From NCBI RefSeq assembly GCF_000725125.1, contig NZ_JFCB01000043.1:1-50214 (forward strand): a DNA stretch of 50,214 bases. Reading direction: 5' to 3'. A program made the translations under genes and the position numbers. Under the pieces are notes generated by a model. It was not told the DNA's origin. It saw only the letters and a list, made by a program, of their open reading frames with translations, and ran no database searches. This document shows positions 9,000 to 16,965 of this stretch, in pieces (position 1 is the stretch's first letter; every line of letters starts with the position of its first letter). Source of the DNA: Streptomyces toyocaensis. GTDB lineage: Bacteria; Actinomycetota; Actinomycetes; Streptomycetales; Streptomycetaceae.

Positions 9000-9554
9000 T
9001 TACAGGTCGAATTCCAATTGCTCGATGTCGGTGAACTCCACCGCAAGGCCCTGGGCGCGGCGCCCGCCGTCTTGGAAGTAGACCTCGCCGAGCGCCTGGC
9101 CTGCGAGGTCGCGCAGCTGCTGCTCGCTGGCTCCGGTGTCCTGGGCGTCGAACAGGCGGGCCGCGTACTGCGGCGGCAGGGCGAGGGTGATATGCCGCAG
9201 GCGGGCGTCGTCGGTGGTGCCGGGCGCCGCGGTGAAGCCGAACCGAGCGCGTACGTCGATGACGACGCCCGTGCTGGTGGCTGCCTGCTTGCGGGCCTGG
9301 GCGCGCACCCTCGGCTGCCAGCGTGCGCGTACGGCGTCCGCCAGGCGCTGGGCGAGGTCGGCGCGGGGCCGGCGGATCTGGTCTTTGACGTAGCGCTCCA
9401 CGGTGCGCTGTGAGACGCCGAGCGCGTCGGCGACTGCGCGGGTGCCCTTGAGCTGCTTGACCAGGTAACGCATCTGCGCCCCGGCGCTCTTGGGGATGGG
9501 GCGGGTGAATGCCTGCTGCACGGCCCGGTTGAGGCCGTCGTCCACGATGCCCAT
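9000..9554 (-). CDS. tpg: telomere terminal protein Tpg, 184 aa
   Basis: The protein opens MGIVDDGLNRAVQQAFTRPI from an ATG with GGAGAG at good spacing, and it has the usual Tpg length of about 184-185 residues. Hallmarks are KSAGAQMRYLVKQLKG near 20-36, an HTH (AVADALGVSQRTVERYVKDQ, about 39-58), the basic ARKQAATSTG block, GTTDDARLRHITLALPPQYA, and the ending EVYFQDGGRR...VEFTDIEQLEFDL. Tpg is covalently linked to the 5' ends of linear Streptomyces replicons and primes telomere patching with Tap. Tap is absent from this window, so it must be supplied from the rest of the plasmid or from the chromosome. The gene lies downstream of the dnaB-like gene in the same direction and may be co-expressed with it. 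Confidence 0.95.
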   Translation of the reverse strand: MGIVDDGLNRAVQQAFTRPIPKSAGAQMRYLVKQLKGTRAVADALGVSQRTVERYVKDQIRRPRADLAQRLADAVRARWQPRVRAQARKQAATSTGVVIDVRARFGFTAAPGTTDDARLRHITLALPPQYAARLFDAQDTGASEQQLRDLAGQALGEVYFQDGGRRAQGLAVEFTDIEQLEFDL

Positions 9555-9693
9555 GTGGGGCTCTCCGTTCTTGATCGGCTGTGTGGGCCGCTGTGGGGCG
9601 ATCATGGGGGGAAGTTGTCCGGCCTGGGGCTGATCGCGCCGCACAGCGGCGCTCAGGCTGTTTCCTGCACCCTTGAGGCGCGTTGGGGGCGGG

Positions 9694-11088
9694 TCAGGTG
9701 CGGGCCATGTCGACGAACCGGGAGTAGTGCAGCTGGCTGGCAACGGTCACGCAAGCGGTAGGCCCGAACCGGTTCTTCTCGATGATCAGGTCGACCTCAC
9801 CGGCGCGCGGGGACTCCTTGTCCTCCGCGTCGGGCCGCTCGACCTTGATGACCACCGATGCGTCGTTCTTGATGGCCCGTGACTCGCGCATGAGGCCGTC
9901 GACGTTGAGCTGGGACAGGGCAATGACGTGGCAGCCGAGCTGGACGGAGAGGTTCTTCAGGCCACGGGAGACGGCGGCGACGGCCTGCTCGCGGGTGATG
10001 TTGCGGGACTGCTCGGTCTCGACCAACTGCACGTAGTCCACGACCAGGAGGCCCAGGCCTTCGGCGCGGGCACTAGCCCGGGCGGCGGAGGCGATGTCGC
10101 CCAGGGATGCGCCGTCGGGCCGGTAGACCCGCAGCGGCAGCTTCTGGAACAGCTCAGGTCCCAGGGCGTGGATGGTCTCCCATCCTTCAGGGGTGAGGCC
10201 GCCCTGGTGGGTGAGGTGGTGCAGGGCGATCTTCCCCTCGGCAGCGGCGATCTTCTGCATCAGCTCGGTGCTGCTCATCTCCAGCGAGGAGAACATCACG
10301 GGGGCGCCCGTCTTGGCGGCGGCAACGGCCATGTTCAGTGCCAGCGTGGACTTGCCCACGCCGGACTGCGCGGCCACCACGGTCACGTTGCCCGGCTGCA
10401 TGCCGGAGGTGAGGCTGTCGAGGTCGGCGAACCCGTACGTCAGGCCGGCCCGTCGCCCGTTCTGGATGTCTTCGGTCTCCGCGACGAAGTCGAGGTAGAG
10501 GTCACCGACCGCGGGCGGTGCTTCGCGCAGGCCCGGAGTGCCGGCGATGATGTCGGTGAGCTGCTGCTCGACCAGGGCGCGCACTTCGTCCTCGTCGCCG
10601 GCCTCGCTGAAGGCGTACTCGAGGATGCGGTTGGCCGACTCGATGACCGAGCGCCGGTAGGCCTTGGCGCGGACGATCTCGGCGTAGCGCGGGCCGTGCG
10701 CGGGGGTGGGCGGTGCCTGCACGCACACATGCAGGTAGGAGACGCCGCCGACCCGGGTCAGCTCCCCGCGTTCGGTCAGCGCATGGGCGACGGTAACCGG
10801 GTCCACCGGCTCGCCCGCCTGGTGCACCTCCAGGATCGCGTGGTGAATCGCCTGGTGGGCGGGCCGGTAGTACTCCTCAGCGACGAGACCTGTGTCCAGG
10901 ATCTCGCCGAAGAACCGGTAGGAAGCGCTCTTCGGGCTGCCGGACAGCAGCAGCGATCCGAGGACCGACTGTTCGGCCTGGAGGTCCTGCGGCGGCACGC
11001 GGGTGAACGCGGCCGGCTGTTTGTCCTCGCGTGCGTCGAGGTCGTCACCGGGGATGTCGTGGCTCTGGGCGGGGATGCTGGTAGACAC
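9694..11088 (-). CDS. dnaB: DnaB-like replicative helicase (Rep2-type), 464 aa
   Basis: The start is a GTG (VSTSIPAQSHDIPGDD) with AGGAGACA upstream. An N-terminal DnaB domain is seen at about 30-160 (LQAEQSVLGSLLLSG) and a RecA-like C-terminal domain from 215, with Walker A AQSGVGKS at 240-247, Walker B LGLLVVDYVQLV near 336-347 and the end motif KNRFGP. Length and order are those of DnaB. Paired with the upstream Rep1-like gene, this resembles the rep1/rep2 arrangement described for the linear plasmid pSLA2, where a helicase-like Rep2 and a DNA-binding Rep1 form a phage-like central replication module. A perfect hairpin separates the two genes here, which may attenuate helicase expression. 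Confidence 0.93.
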   Translation of the reverse strand: MSTSIPAQSHDIPGDDLDAREDKQPAAFTRVPPQDLQAEQSVLGSLLLSGSPKSASYRFFGEILDTGLVAEEYYRPAHQAIHHAILEVHQAGEPVDPVTVAHALTERGELTRVGGVSYLHVCVQAPPTPAHGPRYAEIVRAKAYRRSVIESANRILEYAFSEAGDEDEVRALVEQQLTDIIAGTPGLREAPPAVGDLYLDFVAETEDIQNGRRAGLTYGFADLDSLTSGMQPGNVTVVAAQSGVGKSTLALNMAVAAAKTGAPVMFSSLEMSSTELMQKIAAAEGKIALHHLTHQGGLTPEGWETIHALGPELFQKLPLRVYRPDGASLGDIASAARASARAEGLGLLVVDYVQLVETEQSRNITREQAVAAVSRGLKNLSVQLGCHVIALSQLNVDGLMRESRAIKNDASVVIKVERPDAEDKESPRAGEVDLIIEKNRFGPTACVTVASQLHYSRFVDMART

Positions 11089-11127
11089 TGGATGTCTCCT
11101 GGTCGGTGAGAGTGGTCAGGGGATTTC

Positions 11128-11159
11128 GCGGGCCGCTCCCCTGCACGGGAGCGGCCCGC
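11128..11159 (-). terminator. perfect hairpin between rep1-like and dnaB-like genes
   Basis: GCGGGCCGCTCCC (11128-11140) pairs with GGGAGCGGCCCGC (11147-11159). It lies 12 bp after the rep1 stop and about 40 bp before the dnaB start, so it could terminate, or attenuate, read-through into the helicase gene. Confidence 0.7.
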
Positions 11160-11171
11160 ACTGCCGTCTGG

Positions 11172-12230
11172 TCAGGCAGGCACGGTCAGCGCGCAGTCCA
11201 CGCAGCCCCTGCGGTAGCGCGCCGGGTGCTCCGGGCACCGCTCAGCGGTGGCGCCCTGGCCCCGGCTGGGACCGGTGACGATGGTGTAGCGCGGAAGATC
11301 CCTGATCCGCGTCGGAACCAGCGACGACGGCCGCTTGAAGCCTTCCGGATCCCGCGTGACCTCCCGCATCAGCAGCAGGGGCTCGACCTCGAAGATCGAC
11401 GGCCAGCCCTGCTCAGCCATCGACCGCAGCAGCAGCGGCGCGTACTTGCGGGCCGACGCCGCGCCCATGTGATGCGGCGGGCGCAGCTTCTGCAAGAACG
11501 ACTCCGCCGCGTGAAGGTCCTTCCCGGCGAAGCCCCCCTCCCCCTCCTCCCGCTGTGACGGAAGCGACCCCGAGGAGTCAGTGAGGGGGTAGGGGGAGGA
11601 GGTAGTTACCTCCTCCGGGGGGTGTGGGGGGGGCGAAGCGGATCGCGGGTTTTCCGCATTCCGGCTCTGACCAGGCGAAACGCGGGTTTCCGGATCGCGG
11701 GTTTTCCGCGATCCGGCGCCGGATCGCGGGTTTTCCGCATTCCGGCTCTGACCAGGCGAAACGCGGGTTTCCCGCGGTTCGGAGGGCTGGGAATCACGGG
11801 TTTCCCGCACTTCGCTGCTGACCTGCTGAGATGCCGCGATACCGAGATCGACGTACTGCTCGTTGTTCGCGGGGTTCCGGTAGACCCGAGTCACCCAGGT
11901 AGGGCGCTGGGTGGTGTTGTCGTAGACCGAGACACGGGCGAGGTGGCCGGCCTTCGTCAGGCGGGCCTGGATGGCGTTGTAGCGGTCCTTGCCCATCTTC
12001 CAGCCCTGCGCCTGGAGGTCCCGGCGGATGGCCTCCATGGTCGACGGCAGGCGAGGGTCACGAAGCAGTAGTTCCGCGAGGACGCCGATGTCCTCGGGCT
12101 GCAAGCCCGGCGTGCGTACCAGCTCGCGGCGCAGCACGACTTCCTCAGGCGGCTCCCAGCCGCGCTCGAGGAAGCTGGCGCCGAAGTCGTCGAGCGACTG
12201 TGGGCGGTGTGGGTTGTGCAAGGGGGTCAT
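11172..12230 (-). CDS. Rep1-like replication initiator with internal iterons, 352 aa
   Basis: The protein opens MTPLHNPHRPQSLDDFGASF. The N-terminal 110 residues contain a winged-HTH-like region (VLAELLLRDPRLPSTMEAIR, then MGKDRYNAIQARLTKAGHLA). Residues about 140-200 are a low-complexity linker in which ETRVSPGQSRNAENPRS occurs twice, because the DNA there is an iteron array. Residues 240-330 form a second folded part, and the end (CPEHPARYRRGCVDCAL) could bind zinc. An initiator upstream of a DnaB-like helicase with repeats inside its own gene matches the pSLA2-type origin. The GGGGAG next to the ATG is too close for a normal ribosome site, so start efficiency may be low or the true start differs. 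The initiator role is inferred from context and the iterons. Confidence 0.72.
   Translation of the reverse strand: MTPLHNPHRPQSLDDFGASFLERGWEPPEEVVLRRELVRTPGLQPEDIGVLAELLLRDPRLPSTMEAIRRDLQAQGWKMGKDRYNAIQARLTKAGHLARVSVYDNTTQRPTWVTRVYRNPANNEQYVDLGIAASQQVSSEVRETRDSQPSEPRETRVSPGQSRNAENPRSGAGSRKTRDPETRVSPGQSRNAENPRSASPPPHPPEEVTTSSPYPLTDSSGSLPSQREEGEGGFAGKDLHAAESFLQKLRPPHHMGAASARKYAPLLLRSMAEQGWPSIFEVEPLLLMREVTRDPEGFKRPSSLVPTRIRDLPRYTIVTGPSRGQGATAERCPEHPARYRRGCVDCALTVPA
11640..11810. repeat. iteron array inside the rep1-like gene, candidate origin
   Basis: The core CGCGGGTTTTCCGC occurs at 11644, 11696 and 11725. Close variants start at 11681 (CGCGGGTTTCCG), 11762 (CGCGGGTTTCCCGCG) and about 11796 (ACGGGTTTCCCGCAC). 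A longer unit of about 52 bp (11640-11691) recurs at 11721-11772. Each core is itself a short imperfect palindrome. The adjoining 11581-11640 is strongly purine-biased. Iterons within the initiator gene are known for pSLA2-type linear plasmids, so this is the best candidate for the replication origin. Confidence 0.75.
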
Positions 12231-12492
12231 CTCCCCAGCTAGGGGAGCCGTGACCAGCGCATGTGACCTAAGCAGGAACCCGGAGTAGTGGCGTTGCGCT
12301 ATCTGTTGCGCATACTCTGGGTAGAGGTGACCACGAGGGCTGCAAGGCCCGCGGGTATCACCCCGGCGAGGTCACCTCACCGGATCACGACTCAAGGGTT
12401 GGCAAGCTCGATTGAGTCGGACTTGGAAGCGGCTCCCGTTGTGGCGACGGGGGCCGCTTCGCGTTACGGCGGGTAGGTGGGGCGGGACATGG
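12231..12492. other. rep1 upstream region; possible small RNA
   Basis: No protein gene is seen. An inverted pair GAGGTGACC (12324-12332) and GGTCACCTC (12370-12378) is followed by a strong terminator at 12426-12460. A rightward transcript starting near 12310 would be a structured RNA of about 150 nt. The same segment must hold the rep1 promoter. Confidence 0.35.
12426..12460 (+). terminator. hairpin terminator
   Basis: GAAGCGGCTCCCGT pairs with ACGGGGGCCGCTTC. It lies between the rep1-like gene and the convergent end of the small XRE gene. Confidence 0.65.
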
Positions 12493-12768
12493 TTAGCTGA
12501 CCTCCGCGAATTCGAAGCCTTCAGCCGCTTGGGGATGCTTTGCAGCCCATCGCCGCAGGAGCCGGGCGTACGCTTCTAGGCGGCGTCGGTGCGGCTTTGC
12601 GGCCCCGACTTCCCATCGGTTGAACGCGGCACGGGTGACGCCGAAGACCTCTGCCACCTCTTGCTGAGTCAAACCGTCAGCCTTGCGCAGGCGTGCGCGA
12701 ACCTCCGGTGGCGGTAGAAGCTCAGGTCGGGCAGCAAGAGCGTCGACCGCATCAAACAGGTCGGACAC
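12493..12768 (-). CDS. small XRE-family HTH regulator, 91 aa
   Basis: The chosen start is the GTG of VSDLFDAVDALAARPELLPP, with GGAGAGGGGG upstream. Residues about 25-75 are a classical HTH: RARLRKADGLTQQEVAEVFG, then VTRAAFNRWEVGAAKPHRRR. There is no other domain. Small regulators opening in this way are common next to replication and transfer genes of Streptomyces plasmids, so copy or transfer control is likely but not shown. It is transcribed towards rep1 and stands divergent to the HAD gene. Confidence 0.8.
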   Translation of the reverse strand: MSDLFDAVDALAARPELLPPPEVRARLRKADGLTQQEVAEVFGVTRAAFNRWEVGAAKPHRRRLEAYARLLRRWAAKHPQAAEGFEFAEVS

Positions 12769-12873
12769 CGGTCCCCCTCTCCTCACGTGATCCAAAACTA
12801 TACACAAGTCTTGATTTGAAACAGGGAGTTGGTGTCGAGTTTCCGGAAGATCCGCCGGGTTAGTGTCGGCGTC

Positions 12874-13518
12874 ATGCGCCTCGTTCTATTTGACCTTGAC
12901 GGCACGCTGGTCGACCGTCAGCTGGCCTACGGCGGCGCCGTAGCCGATCTGTGCCACAGGTACGGCTTGGGGCCTGAGGCTGAAGCCTGGCTGATTTCCG
13001 AGCTTGCAGACCGGGCCAACGCTGTCGACTTCTTCCGCCTGTGCGAAGTCTTCGACCTGGAACCGTCTGCTGCGGAGCTCTGGCGGGGGTACATCGACCT
13101 CATGGTGGCCGCCGTCACCTGTCGTGCCGAGGTCCTTGAGGGCCTGGCTCGCCTGCGCGCGGCCGGATGGGCGATCGGCGTCATCACCAACGGAGCTGGC
13201 GACATCCAGCGCGCCAAACTCGCCGGGACAGGCCTCGCCTCCCTGGTCGACGGCGTCGCAGCCTCGGGCGACTTGGAGATCCGCAAGCCGGACCGGCGCC
13301 TTTTCGAACTCGGGGCCACCCGGTGCGGCGTCAGCCTCGCGGACGGCGGTTGGATGGTCGGCGACAACCCGACCGGAGACATCGGCGGCGGTCACCAGGC
13401 CGGCCTGCGCACCATCTGGCTGCGTGGACGCCCCTGGCCCGACGGACTCCCCGCCGCGTACCACGTCGTCGACGACGTCACCGATGCCATCACCATCCTG
13501 CTCGCAGAGACGGAGTAG
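12874..13518 (+). CDS. HAD-family hydrolase, 214 aa
   Basis: The start is the ATG of MRLVLFDLDGTLVD. No Shine-Dalgarno is evident, so the mRNA may be leaderless. HAD motif I has the nucleophile Asp7 and Asp9. Motif II is the Thr in VITNGAGD, motif III the Lys in EIRKPD, and motif IV is GDNPTGDIGG. An alpha-helical cap lies at about 15-85. The length fits subfamily I phosphatases such as phosphoglycolate- or nucleotide-type enzymes, but the substrate cannot be read from sequence. The downstream dehydrogenase starts 4 nt after the stop, so the two genes form an operon. Confidence 0.88.
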   Translation: MRLVLFDLDGTLVDRQLAYGGAVADLCHRYGLGPEAEAWLISELADRANAVDFFRLCEVFDLEPSAAELWRGYIDLMVAAVTCRAEVLEGLARLRAAGWAIGVITNGAGDIQRAKLAGTGLASLVDGVAASGDLEIRKPDRRLFELGATRCGVSLADGGWMVGDNPTGDIGGGHQAGLRTIWLRGRPWPDGLPAAYHVVDDVTDAITILLAETE

Positions 13519-13522
13519 CACC

Positions 13523-14362
13523 GTGGACCAGCCGATTGTCGGCATCCTTCACCCCGGCAGCATGGGCGCCGCCGTCGCAGCCTGCGCCGCGAGGAACGCC
13601 TCCGCGGTCCTGTGGTGCGAGGTCGGGCGCAGCCCCGCGTCAGCAGAGCGCGCCACCCGGTTCGGCCTGACGCCCGTGACCACGCTTGCCGAGCTGCTGG
13701 ACCGCAGCGACATCGTCATCAGCCTCTGTCCTCCGGCCGCTGCCGAGGACCTGGCCCGCGACGTCGCCGGGCACCATTTTGCCGGGGTGTACGTGGAGGC
13801 GAACGCCATCAACCCCGAGCGAACGAAGCGAATCGCCGCGCTGCTCGAACCCAACGCGACCATCGTGGACGGTGGTGTTGTCGGCTCCCCGCCGGTCGGT
13901 GGCAAGGCGCCGACCTTGTACCTGTCCGGCCCGGCCGACGCGACTGAGCGCCTCGAGGTGCTATTCGCGGGCACCGCCGTTCGCACGGCGGTGCTGGGAA
14001 CGGAAGTCGGGAAAGCATCCGCGCTGAAGCTGGCGTACGCCAGCTTCCAGAAGACGTCGCGGGTCTTGGTGGCGCTCGCGGTCGGCATGGCGCGCGAGCA
14101 CGGCGTCGACCAGGAGCTCATCGAGGTCGCCTCCCGGCGCACTGACTCGTACCTCTCCGAGCCGCAGTACATCGCCAAAGCCGCGGCCCGCGCCTGGCGC
14201 TGGGGCCCGGAACTGGAGGAAGCTGCCGACACACTCGCGGCTGCCAGCCTCCCACCGGAGATGCTGCGCGCGGCCGCGACCACGCTGGCACGGTGGAACG
14301 ACGCCAAGGACGACAGCGAGCTCACGCTCGCCGACGCGCTGGACCGACTCGCCCAGCCGTAG
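13523..14362 (+). CDS. NAD(P)-dependent 6PGDH-like oxidoreductase, 279 aa
   Basis: The GTG start (VDQPIVGILHPGSMGAAVA) has GGAG seven bases upstream, within the end of the HAD gene. A Rossmann motif GILHPGSMG lies at residues 7-15. The central region (EANAINPERTKRI, VDGGVVGSPP) follows the 3-hydroxyisobutyrate/6-phosphogluconate dehydrogenase fold. The C-terminal helical part (KASALKLAYASFQKTSRVLV) resembles the DUF1932-type domain of these enzymes and carries the usual Lys of the family. The natural substrate is unknown. It is convergent with the kinase gene, whose stop lies 8 bp away. Confidence 0.85.
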   Translation: MDQPIVGILHPGSMGAAVAACAARNASAVLWCEVGRSPASAERATRFGLTPVTTLAELLDRSDIVISLCPPAAAEDLARDVAGHHFAGVYVEANAINPERTKRIAALLEPNATIVDGGVVGSPPVGGKAPTLYLSGPADATERLEVLFAGTAVRTAVLGTEVGKASALKLAYASFQKTSRVLVALAVGMAREHGVDQELIEVASRRTDSYLSEPQYIAKAAARAWRWGPELEEAADTLAAASLPPEMLRAAATTLARWNDAKDDSELTLADALDRLAQP

Positions 14363-14369
14363 CCCGCGC

Positions 14370-14939
14370 TCATGCCGTCGCCGCTCCCGCCCGCCGCATC
14401 AGCAGATGGTCGATGAGCCGCGCCGCGTCCTGCGGTGCCGCCACCGTGGTGTCCACGGTCAGGTCCCAGACCATGTCCGGGTGTGCGTCCAAGTCCTTCC
14501 CGGTCGCGTCCCACGCCGCCAGGCGCGCCGGAGTGTCGGCGTCGCCGCGTCGCCCGGATCGCTGCGCGGTCACCTCACGCGGACACCACAGCAGCACCAC
14601 CGTCCAGTCCGCCTGGTAGCCGCCGATCAAGGCCTTGATGCCGTCGACTTGCCCGAGGTGCACGACCGGCACCCCGGCCGCGAAGGCCGCGTCGACGCCG
14701 GGCCGGTCGATGACGTAGGTGTTGCCGTAGCGGCTGTTCGCGTAGACGACGCCGCCCGCGGCCTCCAGCTCGCGCAGCTGCTCCGCCGTACCCATCCGGT
14801 AGCCGGTTGACTTACCAGACCCGACCTTGAGCCGCTCGAACTGGTGGTATTGCGGGCGCAGCTCGGTAAGTGCCGTGGTGACGGTATCTTTGCCCGCTGC
14901 CGGCGGGCCGTACAGAATCACGCCCTGACGTCCGATCAC
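14370..14939 (-). CDS. small P-loop kinase, 189 aa
   Basis: The start is the GTG of VIGRQGVILYGPPAAGKDT, overlapping the stop of the upstream gene as GTGA, so translation is coupled. Walker A is GPPAAGKD at residues 11-18. The layout (substrate-binding region with GYRMGTAEQLRELEAAGG, then YANSRYGNTYVIDRPGVDAA, and a late WCPREVTAQR lid-like helix) is guanylate-kinase-like. The size fits a nucleoside monophosphate kinase, but the specific substrate is not evident. It lies in a two-gene unit with the HTH-AAA protein, suggesting that both act on one small phosphorylated substrate. Confidence 0.78.
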   Translation of the reverse strand: MIGRQGVILYGPPAAGKDTVTTALTELRPQYHQFERLKVGSGKSTGYRMGTAEQLRELEAAGGVVYANSRYGNTYVIDRPGVDAAFAAGVPVVHLGQVDGIKALIGGYQADWTVVLLWCPREVTAQRSGRRGDADTPARLAAWDATGKDLDAHPDMVWDLTVDTTVAAPQDAARLIDHLLMRRAGAATA

Positions 14940-15973
14940 GCGTAAACCGTCCCCATCGCCTGACGGGCCTGGTCCGCGAGCGTCACCGCGGTCCCCAATC
15001 TGTTGTCCACGACCAGGTGCGGCACCGCCGGGCGCAGCTCCAGGTCGATGGTCGCCATGTACTCGTCCCACCGGGCGAGCTTCCACGCGTCCCGGGCTGC
15101 GGAGCGGAAGGTGATGTACTCCCGCATCGATTCCTCATCGCAGCGCACCCACACCGGGAAGATGTCGACGCCCATGGACGCGGCCCGGTTGGACAGGCGC
15201 TGCATCCAGTTCGGGTCGGTCATTTCCGAGATGAACGGCGCCGAAAGCACGGTACTGATTCCGCACTTGATGTTGGCCATGGCCGACTGCATGAGGCAGT
15301 CGTACTCGACCGACCGGACACGCTCCCTGTAGAGCTCTGTGTGCCGGTCGTTCGGATCGCCTCCCAGCGCCACCAGGAGCCGTTCCACGAGCGGCCGGGT
15401 GAGCGGGTCCTTATCGAGCAGAGGCCAACCGGTGAGCTGGACGAAGAAGCGAGCGAGCTCGGTCTTTCCGCTGCCTGCGAATCCGCCCACCAGGATCAGG
15501 ACTGGACGGTGCGGGTCGCCGCCGGTGTGCCGGCGCTTCCACGCGTCGATGATGCGCTGCTGGAGAGCGAAGTGGCCAGCGTCCTCGGTGCCCGGCGAGA
15601 TGCGGTGAATCGCCCGTTCGACGGCCAGGACGTGCGCGCCGTTGAGACGGTCGTCCATCGGCGTCAGCTTGAACGACGTCTCTTCGCCCGGCAGGGCAGT
15701 CCGGAAGCCGAGATCCGGCTCGGTCGCGCGGTAGAGCAGGCAGTATGCGCGCCGGTAGTGCGGGCCCGGGTAGACCTCGCCCTGCTCGTGCTGCCATAAA
15801 GTCTGGGGATTTGCAGCTGGGATGCCCTTGAGCTTGGCTTGCTCGGCCACTTCCCGCAGACGTTCTCCGGCCTTCTCCAGGGTCAGGCCGTGGGCCTCGC
15901 GCTGTTCTCGCAACCGGTCTGGCCTCCACCCTGCGCGCTGCTTCGCCACCCTGTGCCCCTCCGCCATCGTCAT
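14936..15973 (-). CDS. HTH plus AAA/zeta-like P-loop ATPase, 345 aa
   Basis: The protein opens MTMAEGHRVAKQRAGWRPDR; the ATG at 15967 is an alternative. Residues 15-85 are an XRE-like HTH with a long inserted segment (LREQREAHGLTLEKAGERLR ... TLWQHEQGEVYPGPHYRRAY). From 155 comes a P-loop domain with Walker A GGFAGSGKTE at 163-172 and a helical remainder with HTELYRERVRSVEYDCL and VWVRCDEESMREYI, as in zeta-toxin/chloramphenicol-phosphotransferase-like kinases. It is probably a regulator whose ATPase or kinase part senses a metabolite. A -10-like TATACA lies near 16010 upstream. The coding end overlaps the kinase start. Confidence 0.78.
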   Translation of the reverse strand: MTMAEGHRVAKQRAGWRPDRLREQREAHGLTLEKAGERLREVAEQAKLKGIPAANPQTLWQHEQGEVYPGPHYRRAYCLLYRATEPDLGFRTALPGEETSFKLTPMDDRLNGAHVLAVERAIHRISPGTEDAGHFALQQRIIDAWKRRHTGGDPHRPVLILVGGFAGSGKTELARFFVQLTGWPLLDKDPLTRPLVERLLVALGGDPNDRHTELYRERVRSVEYDCLMQSAMANIKCGISTVLSAPFISEMTDPNWMQRLSNRAASMGVDIFPVWVRCDEESMREYITFRSAARDAWKLARWDEYMATIDLELRPAVPHLVVDNRLGTAVTLADQARQAMGTVYA

Positions 15974-16137
15974 GGCCGCGAGCCTAGGGCTCGGGCTGCA
16001 AATCGCATGTATACGCGGATGTTGAAAACGCGTGAATAGCGGTGCGTACGAGCTTCGACAAGCCCCTGTGATGGTTCACCCCGTCCGGTCCGAGTGTGAT
16101 GGCCCTCACCAGATCAGCAGCCAGGCGTGAGGTGCAG
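15974..16137. promoter_or_regulatory. promoter gap before HTH-AAA gene
   Basis: No gene is called. On the minus strand a TTTTCAACAT box and TATACA near 16010-16030 could drive the HTH-AAA/kinase operon. Spacing is not ideal. Confidence 0.3.
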
Positions 16138-16929
16138 TCAGTGGTCGTCGTCGCCGTCTCCGTCCTCATCAGCGAGTCGAGCACTTGCGTGGCGTCGGAT
16201 GGAGTAACCGATCTCAAACTCTTCGGCGCTCATCCTGGTGTCGTTCAGCTCGACGACGTCGCCGTTGGGGGAAGTCGTGATTCGCACGACGCGCAGGAGT
16301 GGGACGCCGACGTCGGCCGGCAGATCCAGGGCCTCCGCCTCTTCGGGCGAGGGCATGCGGGCGGAGACGCCTTCGCTCCAGCGGAGCGGGCGGTGGCCCA
16401 TCTCCTCCAAGCGGTCGTAGATGCCCCCCGGCCCGGTGTCGACTTCTGCGAGTCGAGTTCCCCGAGCGAGGTCGGCCGGGAGGTAGCTGGTGGCCAGCTG
16501 CTTCGGCTTCCGGGTTTCGGGGTCACCCATTACGCGGTCACGAACGAGGACTTCGGATCCGGTGGCGAGTCCCATGAGGGTAGCGAGATCGACCGGCACG
16601 ACACCCCATCGCAGGGTGGGAGGCTCCAGAGCCACCCACGGTTGGGCAGTGGGGTCGAAGTAGTAGCCGATCTTGTCGCGGAAGACTTGACGGGATCGGG
16701 TAATGCGCCGCTTCTCAGGGCGCTCTCGCACGATAGTCCCTCTGCGACGCACCGCGACGACGAGTCCTTCTTGCTCCAGGAGCGAGATGGCGCTTCGCAC
16801 GGTCTGGTAGCCGGCGCCGTACTGGGCTTGGAGTTCGGTGAGCATCGGCAGTTTGTCGCCCGGCATGTATCGCCCCTCGCTGATCTGCTGTCGCAGGTCA
16901 GCGGCGATGTCGCGATACGAGACGGGCAT
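16138..16929 (-). CDS. GntR/HutC-family transcriptional repressor, 263 aa
   Basis: The start is the ATG of MPVSYRDIAADLRQQISEGR, with AAAGG eight bases upstream; a GTG at 16938 is possible. The winged HTH covers residues 1-70 (LPMLTELQAQYGAGYQTVRS, then LLEQEGLVVAVRRRGTIVRE). A UTRA effector domain follows at about 95-245 (LATSYLPADLARGT, GHRPLRWSEGVSARMPSPEE, VVRITTSPNG). GntR-type regulators of the KorSA/KorA kind repress transfer genes on Streptomyces mobile elements. This gene is divergent from the transfer operon, and repeats that look like its operators lie between them, so it is the likely transfer repressor. The C-terminus is very acidic (DEDGDGDDDH). Confidence 0.92.
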   Translation of the reverse strand: MPVSYRDIAADLRQQISEGRYMPGDKLPMLTELQAQYGAGYQTVRSAISLLEQEGLVVAVRRRGTIVRERPEKRRITRSRQVFRDKIGYYFDPTAQPWVALEPPTLRWGVVPVDLATLMGLATGSEVLVRDRVMGDPETRKPKQLATSYLPADLARGTRLAEVDTGPGGIYDRLEEMGHRPLRWSEGVSARMPSPEEAEALDLPADVGVPLLRVVRITTSPNGDVVELNDTRMSAEEFEIGYSIRRHASARLADEDGDGDDDH

Positions 16930-16965
16930 CGGAGCCACCTTTCAGAGTGCTGCGCGGATCTGATT

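Noticed and set aside
9928..11109. Long plus-strand frame opposite the dnaB-like gene
   Set aside because: The DnaB motifs are clear on the minus strand; this is an antisense shadow.
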